A stretch of DNA of 64,000 nucleotides from Acridotheres tristis (lineage: Eukaryota > Chordata > Aves > Passeriformes > Sturnidae): positions 1,922,001 to 1,986,000 of the forward strand of contig CM072892.1 of the NCBI GenBank assembly GCA_037013685.1, in the 5' to 3' direction. Under the pieces are notes generated by a model. The model was given only the letters and a program-made list of their open reading frames with translations, made no database searches and was not told where the DNA came from. A program made the position numbers and the translations under genes. The stretch's first letter is position 1. Every line of letters starts with the position of its first letter. Positions 57,401 to 64,000 of this stretch are shown here, in pieces.

Positions 57401-60400
57401 GTCTGTACCTACAACCACTCCTAAGTCACACAGCTACACCAGAGCAAGCTGCCAGATGAAACAGCACAGGGAATTCATAGCCAGGTTTTCCTTTCAAACA
57501 AAGGCAGACTAATCCATAACAAATCTGTGCTCCATAAACTCCACACACTCCTCCTGCTGGGAAAATAAACAGGCTGAGAAATGCTACAGAACAACCACAC
57601 CAACTGCACTGAAACTGGCTTGATGCAAATCCACTTTCATGGATGGAAAGGAATCTTCAGGCTCTTCTCAACTTGAACCTCTAGGCCAGAAAAATATTTG
57701 TGTTGAATTAAAAGATGTTTTCAGCTGAGAAACAGCTCTTAGGAGCTAATTAGAAGCATGGTAACCCCTTACCCTGCAGAAGGGCTCCTTCTCCTGGATT
57801 TCCTTGGCTCCAATGAGTTTCAGCCCTGGGACGTTGTTCTGCAGCCCCCTCTCATACAGAGCTTTGAGCCTTGGAATTTCATCCTGTTCCACGGCCACAA
57901 TCAGCTTTGGGAAAGGAAAAAAAGGCACAGCAGTGAGCAAAACAGAGCCAGGGCAGGTCTGGCATCAAGCTCAAGCAGTAGTGAATGAGTGAACAATGAA
58001 TCCAGGGGGTGAAAAAGGGTTGGTGCCATCAAATTGCACAAAATTCTGTTGCTGAGGAAGCACTAATACATCATAGAGAATTAAAAAATAAATGCTAAAC
58101 TGTCATTTGAGTTACTATCAATCGATAACATTTGCCAGAAGCACCCTGAGACTGCCAGTCTGCATGTGAAAGAAGAGAATATGAATTTAAAGAACCACTG
58201 GGATGCTCTCAAAAGTAAAACTGAACTCAACCCAAGATGCACAAACCTCAAAGAGCCTCGATAAGAGACTGAGGACGTGTTCTGACATGATCTGAGTGGA
58301 ACTGAGTCTGCTCACAGCCATCACAGGAGACAAATCCAGGCTGTGAATGACCTGTGCCAGGTTTGCACAGACCATGATCCTTCCTCCCAGGACCAGCTCA
58401 GCTCTGGCACCTCACAGGTGAAGCTCTCCAAGCCTGGGGCTGCTTTAGGGAAAGCTTGTGAAGTTTTACCATTATCTTCCCTGGAATGAACACTGCCAGG
58501 GAAGTGTCATGGAATTGTTGAGGCTGGAAAAGCTCTCTAAGAGCCCAACTGATCCCTCAGCACTGCCAAGGCCACCACTGCCCCGTGTCCCCAAGTGTCA
58601 CATCCCCAGGGTGTTTAAATCCCTGCAGGGATGGGGACTCCACCACTGCCCTGGGCAGCTGTGCCAGGGCTGGACAAACCTTCCAGGAAGGAATTTTCCC
58701 CAATAACAAACCTAAAGCTTTGTGGTGCAACTTGAGCTCGTTCCCTCCTGTCCCTGTTCCCTGGGAGCAGATCCCAAATCCCCCCGGCTGTCCCCTCCTG
58801 GCAGGGAGTTGTGCAGAGCCACAAGGGCCCCCCTGAGCCTCCTTTTCTCCAGGCTGAGCCCCTTCCCAGCTCCCTCAGGAATTCTCCATTCCCTTCCCAG
58901 CCCCCTCAGGAATTCTCCATTCCCTTCCCAGCTCCCTCAGGAATTCTCCATTCCCTTCCCAGCTCCCTCAGGAATTCTCCATTCCCCTTTCCCAGCTCCC
59001 TCAGGAATTCTCCATTCCCCTTTCCCAGCTCCCTCAGGAATTCTCCAGCCCTTCCCAGCTCCATTCCCTTCTGGGGACACACTCAGCCCCTCCATGTGGC
59101 TTTGCTGTGAGGAGCCCAGGGCTGTCCCCAGCACTGGAGGTGGCCCAGCAGTGCCAGCACAGGGGACAGGCACCGCCCTGTCCCTGCTGCCACCCTCTTG
59201 TTGGTACAAAATACACAAATTCGGCATCAGCCAGGCTCCAGTGGACACGTTCAGGACGGGAGCTCCGAGCTGGCAGCAGGCTGTCCCCTCAGGTGTGTGG
59301 CTGCACAGACCCACAGTGCCACCCTGTGCCCAGCGTGGCAGCACAGGGAGCACGGAGCAGGCACAGCTCAGAAAAAAACATGGAATTCAAATTTATCCCT
59401 CAGGGACAAAACCTTGGGGTTAGGATAGAGAGCCCCGTGGAAACAGCATCTCAATGCCCAAAAACCTGAATTGAGTGTTAGGAACAACTGGGAAATGGAT
59501 ACAGAATTCTGTTTCACTGAGTCTGATCCCACCTGGAATGCTCTGCCAGTCCTGGTTCTCACCTTGCACCAAAGACACATTGAATTAAAAATGGTTCAGA
59601 GCATGAAGGCAGGGTGGGGAGAATCATGAAAAAACCTTCTCTCAGGTTCTCTTCATCAGCAGGAAGGGATGATTTGGGGGCAGGAGGGGATTATGGACAT
59701 TATACACATTTATGTATAAAATTATGTGCAGCCTGGAGAGGGTGGAGAAAATCCAGGAGCAGGCCTATGCCATGTGCTGTAACACACATCACACAGCTGC
59801 AGTTTGCAAGGGTAAAGCAGGGAATCCCAGGAATTCCTGTACCTTCCCACACTGTTTGTAGGGAATTCCCTTCTGGTCACAGTATTTGTAGCAGAGAGCT
59901 GCCCCCTGCACACACAGCTTGGCCTTCAGGGAGCCAGGGGTGTAGTAAATCCCACTGTGGATCACACCACTGTTGTGTCCACTCTGGTGATGGGCTAAAG
60001 AGAAAGAAAAACACGTTGTTAGAAAACATTTGCTCCCACTTAATCACTTCAGCTGACAGAAAAATGAGTTAATTGAGGTCCTGCCTTAAATCACAATTAT
60101 GAGAGATGATCAAGTGAGAGAACTGCACAATTAATTCCTCCCCTGGCCTCAAAAGGTTAGAGAAACACTGACACAGCCAGCTCTGGTTAATGATAATCCA
60201 TCACAGCCTGCATTGTGTTGGATCAACGAGGAAAAAAACCCTAAAACTACAAGTTTTTCTCTCAAGAACAAGCCAATCAATCAAAATGTTTTACAGACTA
60301 AAATTATTTTTTTAAATCCAATTTTTACAGTGAGACACATCTCTTAAAGCCTCATTTAACATAGTATCTGAGCAAACCACAATTCCTTTGGACATACTAG

Positions 60401-62673
60401 CAGGGAGGATTCTGAGTACTTGTGAACTGGATTAGGTTGCTATTTCCTCTTTACAAATAGATAAAATAGAGGTGAAAAATGCCACAAACATTTTTACTGA
60501 AGTAATTTGGTCAGGTTCTTCTCCTTCTTAACCTGTGGATGTCCAAAGGTCATTCTTGCTTGGCACTCACTCAGCTGTTAAGGACTTTGTGTGTGTCTTG
60601 GGGATAAAAAGTCATTTTTTATCATTCATGGAACATCTCAAGAGCAATTTATAGCCTGGTTGATGGAGCTATTTAAGACAAGATTTTGGGCTCACAAGTC
60701 CTGTTTGGAGTTAATCACTGCTGTGTATCCCTTAGGAGTCTCCCAGCTCCATGCAGGACCTGCCTGTGCCCCTCCACAACCTGCACTACTCCTTATCCTG
60801 GTTTTTCCCCCTCCTTGTCCTCTCTCGTGCATCCCTATGCTGCTGGAGCCCCAGCAGTCACCTTGCAGTTTGTACACAGCACAGAAACAACACTCAGGAC
60901 TTTTTAACTTAGAACTCCCAATGTGAAGTCCCAGCAGCAAAGCACAGATCGATGACAGCTCTGCTTCTCTTCTGAAGGACACGTCCTTGGGAAAAGGGTG
61001 GAAGAAATTCCCTGTTAGGGGAGAGTCTCCACAGAATCCCAGGATGGTTTGGGATGGAAGGGACTTTGCAGATCACCTCGTTCCATGAGCAGGGACACCC
61101 TCCACTATCCCAGGCTGCTCCAAGCCCCGTCCAACCCGGCCTGGAACACTTCCCACTCCAACAACAAAGGCAGGTGCTCTCCCACAGCTACCAAAGCTGA
61201 TCCCTGCACACACATATCCATGGAATCGTGGCAGTGTGTCCTCGGGCACAGCCTCCCGCCAGTCCCCGTCCCGCTCCGTACCCGGCTCCTGCTCCTTCTC
61301 CAGCACGGCCAAGGCCAGCGAGGGATGGCGCTGGATGAGCTCCCGGGCTGCGGCCAGCCCCACGATCCCCGCACCCACCACGGCCACGTCGAACGAGCTG
61401 CGGGGACAAGGACAGCGACACGGCCATCAGCACTGCCCGGGAGGGAGGGGGACAGGAACACGGCAAGGGGGAAAGGGCAGGGATAGGGGATGGGAGGGAT
61501 AGGGGGGACGGGAATAGGGAAAGGGGAAAAGGGGAGGGATAGGGGATGGGAGGAATAGAGGGAACGGGAATAGGGGAAGGGGAAAAGGGGAGGGATAGGG
61601 GATGTGAGGAATAGAGGGGACAGGAATAGGGGATGTGAGGAACAGGGGATGTGAGGAATAGGGGATGTGAGGAATAGGGCAAGGGGGAAAACAGCAGGGA
61701 TAGGGGATGTGAGAAATAGGGGGGACAGGAATAGGGGATGTGAGGAATAGAGGGAACGGGAATAGGGCAAGGTGGAAAATAGCAGGGATAGGGGATGTGA
61801 GGAATAGGGGGGACAGGAATAGGGCAAGGGGGAAAAGGATCGGGAAAGGGGATATAAAGGAAGGGGATATAAGGAATAAAGGGGATATAGGGGAGAGGAG
61901 AAGAAAGTGGATATTATAATGTCAAGGGGAAAAAAGGGATAGCAGATAAAGGATATAGGGGAAGTGGCTATAGACAATATAGGGTATAAAGAAGAGAGGA
62001 AAATGGAATAGGGAAAGGTGATATAGCAAACAGAAGATATAGGAAACAGGAACAGGGAAAAAGGAAAAAAGGTAGAGATAGGGGATGTGAGGAATAGAGG
62101 GGACAGGAATTGGGCAAGGGGGAAAAGGGGAGGAATAGGGGATGGGAGGAATAGAGGGGAGAGGGAAAGGAGACAGGGGAAAGGATAGGGAGAGTGGATA
62201 TAAAGGAAGGGGATATAAGGAATAAAGGGGATATAGAGGAGAGGAAAATGGGGTAGAGGAAAGGGGATAGAGATGATTAATAATGTCTAGGGGGAAAAGG
62301 ATAGGGACAGTGGCTATAGAGAATATAGGGGATATAGGAGAGAAGAAAAGGGGATAGGGAAACGTGATATAGCAAGCAGAAGATATAGGAAACAGGAATA
62401 GGAGAAGGGGAAAAGGACAGGGAAAAATGGCACGGAAAGGGATAGGGGAATGATGAGCAGAGGTAAGAAGAGATGGGAAGGGGCGAGGGAAAAGCTAGGG
62501 ATAGGGGACAGGCATAAGGTTAAGCTTAGAGCCTAGGACAGGGGAAGGGACAGGGCGAGGGGAAGGTGCGGGTGTGAGGCGCTGCCGCGGCCTCACCTGC
62601 TCCGCCGGCTCTGGAGCCGCCACAGCGGCCCGGCCCCGCCCGGGCCCGCGCGGCCCCTCAGCGCCGCCGCCAT
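51285..62673 (-). CDS. L2HGDH: L2HGDH, mitochondrial L-2-hydroxyglutarate dehydrogenase (10 exons, complete)
   Basis: Ten minus-strand exons join into 442 codons plus stop (human 463). The enzyme is an FAD-dependent mitochondrial dehydrogenase that oxidises L-2-hydroxyglutarate, a by-product of malate dehydrogenase, back to 2-oxoglutarate. Visible signs: an Arg-rich N terminus with no acidic residue before D29 (R6, R8, R19, R23, R24), fitting a mitochondrial presequence shorter than in mammals; the dinucleotide fold VVGAGIVGL with G34, G36 and G39; [13 protein letters not shown] in exon 3; TCAGLHSDR and PFRGDY in exon 7; and a C terminus RRFQL close to human QRFEL. All donors are GT. It lies head-to-head with DMAC2L and tail-to-head with SOS2, as in mammals. 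Confidence 0.97.
51650..52160 (-). mobile_element. CR1 LINE 3' fragment, long copy (L2HGDH intron 9)
   Basis: Antisense copy from GAGGTTGGAAAAGACCTCC through CCACTGTCCCAATGTCCAAC to CTCCAGGTCCCTCCTGTGCT, one of the longest in the window. Confidence 0.85.
52247..52378 (-). CDS. L2HGDH: L2HGDH coding exon 9 (residues 334-378)
   Basis: Encodes [18 protein letters not shown] through TTNDVL. Acceptor TCCCTGCAG, donor AG|GTAAAA. The exon is 132 bp, a multiple of three, and is flanked by two same-orientation CR1 copies. Confidence 0.95.
52600..52985 (-). mobile_element. CR1 LINE 3' fragment, long copy (L2HGDH intron 8)
   Basis: Antisense copy with CCACTGTCCCAGGCTGCTCC, CCAGGGATCCAGGGGCAGCC and TCTCCAGCTCTCCTGGAGCC. 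It lies on the other side of exon 9 from the 51,650 copy, in the same orientation. Confidence 0.86.
53284..53441 (-). CDS. L2HGDH: L2HGDH coding exon 8 (residues 282-334)
   Basis: Encodes [18 protein letters not shown] through GDFLDAVTY. It contains [15 protein letters not shown], nearly the same as human. Acceptor CCATTCCAG, donor AG|GTAATG. Confidence 0.95.
54255..54305 (-). mobile_element. CR1 3' tail fragment (L2HGDH intron 7)
   Basis: Antisense tail, CAGAATCCCAGAATAATTTA then GGTTGGGAAACACCTCC. Confidence 0.7.
54771..54938 (-). CDS. L2HGDH: L2HGDH coding exon 7 (residues 226-281)
   Basis: Encodes [18 protein letters not shown] through LVKGNIYP, including the FAD-contact segment around TCAG and PFRGDY. 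Acceptor CCCCCGCAG, donor GTACGT, phase 0. Confidence 0.96.
54995..55585 (+). mobile_element. Solitary LTR-like element, copy B (L2HGDH intron 6)
   Basis: The plus strand aligns along its length to the minus strand of copy A: shared AGCTTTCTGTGCTGTC, GTGTGTGATTGCACACGG, GGATTTGGGGTGGTGTCT and TAATAAACAACCAAGC blocks. The 5' edge is eroded. No internal coding region. Confidence 0.65.
56481..56515 (-). CDS. L2HGDH: L2HGDH coding exon 6, 35-bp microexon (residues 214-225)
   Basis: Encodes [11 protein letters not shown] after a split Gly codon. It matches human MQYPIVIKNTK. Acceptor CCATTTCAG, donor GTAAGG. It is supported because it restores the frame between exons 5 and 7. Confidence 0.92.
57041..57203 (-). 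CDS. L2HGDH: L2HGDH coding exon 5 (residues 160-214)
   Basis: Encodes [18 protein letters not shown] through ESSTESED in the substrate-domain region. Acceptor CCCTTGCAG, donor G|GTAAGG with a split Gly codon. Confidence 0.96.
57773..57904 (-). CDS. L2HGDH: L2HGDH coding exon 4 (residues 116-159)
   Basis: Encodes [17 protein letters not shown] through EKEPFCR. Acceptor TTTCCCAAAG, donor GTAAGG, phase 0. Confidence 0.96.
58505..58865 (-). mobile_element. CR1 LINE 3' fragment, second subfamily (L2HGDH intron 3)
   Basis: Antisense copy with TCATGGAATTGTTGAGGCTG, ATGGGGACTCCACCACTGCC and CTGTTCCCTGGGAGCAGATC. It differs in its central block from most other copies here. Confidence 0.8.
58855..59062. 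repeat. About 31-bp minisatellite in L2HGDH intron 3
   Basis: Six near-identical copies of CCCAGCTCCCTCAGGAATTC followed by TCCATTCCCTT. It starts where a CR1 copy ends. Confidence 0.93.
59843..59994 (-). CDS. L2HGDH: L2HGDH coding exon 3 (residues 65-115)
   Basis: Encodes [17 protein letters not shown] through PYKQCGK, one of the most conserved segments of the family. Acceptor TTTCTCTTTAG, donor GTACAG, phase 0 at the end. Confidence 0.96.
61033..61150 (-). mobile_element. CR1 LINE 3' fragment (L2HGDH intron 2)
   Basis: Antisense copy with CAGAATCCCAGGATGGTTTG and CACTATCCCAGGCTGCTCCA, about 130 bp from exon 2. Confidence 0.82.
61282..61397 (-). CDS. L2HGDH: L2HGDH coding exon 2 (residues 26-65), FAD-binding GxGxxG
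   Basis: Encodes [18 protein letters not shown] through EKEQEP. It holds the Rossmann glycine motif that binds the FAD ADP moiety. Acceptor GTCCCCGCAG, donor GTACGG. Boundary codons are split. Confidence 0.95.
61440..62460. repeat. Purine-rich GGGGATA/GGAATAG array in L2HGDH intron 1
   Basis: About 1 kb of degenerate AGGGATAGGGGATGTGAGGA and GGACAGGAATAGGG words on the plus strand, plus GATATAAAGGAAGGGGATAT units. Many runs of three to five G make it G-quadruplex-prone on the non-template strand of L2HGDH. Confidence 0.92.
62597..62673 (-). CDS. L2HGDH: L2HGDH coding exon 1 (residues 1-26), presequence
   Basis: Encodes [13 protein letters not shown] through LQSRRS. The start codon sits inside AAGATGGCGGC, a YY1-type initiator sequence. 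Donor CAG|GTGAGG. The sequence is poorly conserved, as expected of a transit peptide. The start is chosen because it is the first ATG in frame in the CpG island. Confidence 0.9.
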
Positions 62674-62959
62674 CTTGGGGGCGGAGGCAGCGCCGCGGCC
62701 TCCCCTTCCCCTCTTCTCCTTCTCCTCCTCTTCTCTTCTGTTCTTTTCTCCTCCCCTCTCGTCCTCCGCTGGGAAGCTCAGCGCCGCTCCGGCCCCCGGG
62801 CAAGGTTCGGCCGCTCGGCGCCGGGGGCGGTGACAGCCCCGGGCCCCGCCGGGCTCGCAGCCCCGGTCAGGCCCTGACAGCGGCACCGCCTCCCCCGCTG
62901 CTGCTGCTGGATCCCAATAACAACATCGCCCTTTTGCCTCTGCCGCCTGCCAGAAGGTG
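62674..62959. promoter_or_regulatory. Divergent CpG-island promoter of L2HGDH and DMAC2L
   Basis: Only 286 bp separate the two start codons. The region is CpG-rich and TATA-less. It has GGGGGCGG boxes near 62,677 and 62,824, a CCAAT box at 62,914-62,918 and a pyrimidine tract at about 62,699-62,765. A YY1-type AAGATGGCGGC overlaps the L2HGDH ATG. Both products are mitochondrial, so shared control is plausible (inference). Confidence 0.85.
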
Positions 62960-63051
62960 ATGATGGCGTTGGGGACGCTCTTGAGGAAGCCGCCGCTGCC
63001 GCCGGGAGGTTGTAGAGCCTTCTGGGGATGGCTGAACGCTGTGTTCAACAA
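62960..63051 (+). CDS. DMAC2L: DMAC2L (ATP5S, factor B), first coding exon; gene continues beyond the window
   Basis: Starts with two ATG codons and encodes MMALGTLLRKPPLPPGG followed by CRAFWGWLNAVFNK. The FWGWLNAVFNK block is the same as in human DMAC2L, a small leucine-rich-repeat protein of the mitochondrial inner membrane associated with ATP synthase (coupling factor B). The donor AA|GTAAGA splits the Lys codon, matching the human K-V junction. The basic, acid-free N terminus fits a mitochondrial presequence. Only about 31 of roughly 200 residues are in the window. A longer upstream start, as in one human isoform, cannot be excluded. Confidence 0.9.
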
Positions 63052-64000
63052 GTAAGAGTGAGTCGCTGGTTTATAATTAAGTATCAGATCCCTCAGTTCT
63101 CTGCGCGGTTTGTAAAGAAGAACAACCAAGCCCCTGTGCTGCAGAAAACGTTTTCTGTCTTTAACGCTTTCCCCCCAGGTTGCAGGTTGGTTGTTGGCAA
63201 GGGGTCGTTCCGTATGTGCTTTCCATCCTAATGTTGGTCATTCTGTATCTGCCTCCCATCCCGAAGCTGTGACCTTGCAGAGGAAGGTGTGTGCTCTGCC
63301 CCTTCCCTGGAATGGCCAAGACAAGCTGCCCACGTGGATCCCATCCCTAAATCCTGGTCTGCACCTTAACCAGTAGCACAGGTTTTTTTCCTTACAGACA
63401 GGGAAGGAAACAGAGTTAAGTCCAGCTGTATTTGTATTCTTTTTTTACCAAAAAGCATCTGCCACTTAAGTTAAAAAAACTCACGACTAAGCACTGCACA
63501 ATCCAAAAATTACTCAAACCATTTCCAGTAAATCCCATCCTTCCTTCTCTGACCGTGCACATAACGAGGTATTTGCTGTGGAGCATTATTGTTATAAGTA
63601 CATACTATATTATTGGCTTTTCGCGAATATTAAGATGATTGCTGTATGCATAATGTTGGAAAACTTTGCTGTATGAATATCGTTTCTTTTAGTTATGTTA
63701 TTAACTTAGAGTAGTGTGATAAATATATTTTTCTACAACATGGGGATGTAAAAAGCTTTTGTTCATGTAACTAACTCAAAGAATGGTAAAAAGATAATCG
63801 GGACATTTTTCACATTCTTGGATTATCCTATTTGGATGAAGACAGGGGTGAGGAACACCAGAACTCCAGGGAAAGGATTTATTGATCTCAGTTATCAGGG
63901 AGTGGGCCAACAAGAAGGAGCCACAAGGGAAAAAAAATTAAAATGTTGATTTACAGGTGGGGGGCGTGATTTTGAATAATTCATGAAGGTCTATGAATAC
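63052..64000 (+). other. DMAC2L: DMAC2L intron 1, partial
   Basis: Follows the GTAAGA donor. AT-rich, with no further exon recognised before the window ends. A minus-strand AATAAA within sequence near 63,865-63,875 could mark the edge of another LTR-like repeat, but too little is present to call it. Confidence 0.6.

Noticed and set aside
58722..59423. 233-residue frame with repeated Phe-Pro-Ala-Pro-Ser-Gly
   Set aside because: Covers a CR1 end and a 31-bp minisatellite inside an L2HGDH intron.
61105..62000. 290-residue Ser/Pro/Tyr-rich frame overlapping L2HGDH exon 2
   Set aside because: Reads the purine array in antisense and exon 2 in the wrong frame.

Overview
This is a stretch of bird nuclear genome. 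It holds intron-split vertebrate genes, CpG-rich promoters, more than twenty truncated CR1 LINE 3' ends (the typical avian interspersed repeat), solitary LTR-like elements and many micro- and minisatellites. The compact introns and the LTR types suggest a songbird, but that is inference. Nothing prokaryotic or viral with coding capacity is present.

The minus strand carries SOS2, with all 23 coding exons between 46,942 (start codon) and 1,227 (stop). I placed every junction by reading frame and by similarity to the remembered human SOS1/SOS2 family. The joined coding sequence is 3,996 bp (1,331 codons plus stop), essentially the human length. Upstream on the same strand is L2HGDH, with 10 coding exons from 62,673 to 51,285 (1,329 bp, 442 residues). 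Diverging from it on the plus strand is the first coding exon of DMAC2L (ATP5S, factor B) at 62,960-63,051. The rest of that gene lies beyond the window. The order SOS2 - L2HGDH - DMAC2L is the conserved vertebrate order (human 14q21.3).

Layout: 1-1,226 SOS2 3' UTR; 1,227-46,942 SOS2; about 46,640-47,260 SOS2 CpG-rich promoter; 47,255-48,540 a decaying minisatellite; 48,540-51,284 intergenic sequence and L2HGDH 3' UTR; 51,285-62,673 L2HGDH; 62,674-62,959 a shared 286-bp CpG-rich divergent promoter; 62,960 to the end, DMAC2L exon 1 and part of intron 1.

SOS2 is a Ras/Rac guanine-nucleotide exchange factor. L2HGDH and DMAC2L are both mitochondrial, one an FAD metabolic-repair enzyme and the other an ATP-synthase-associated LRR protein, and they share a promoter. 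I see no novel gene system. The unusual material is in the introns: several tandem arrays lie against SOS2 splice sites and carry splice-site-like sequence in every unit, intron 14 appears to use a GC donor, and a donor sits directly on a 1-kb CA/GGG array.
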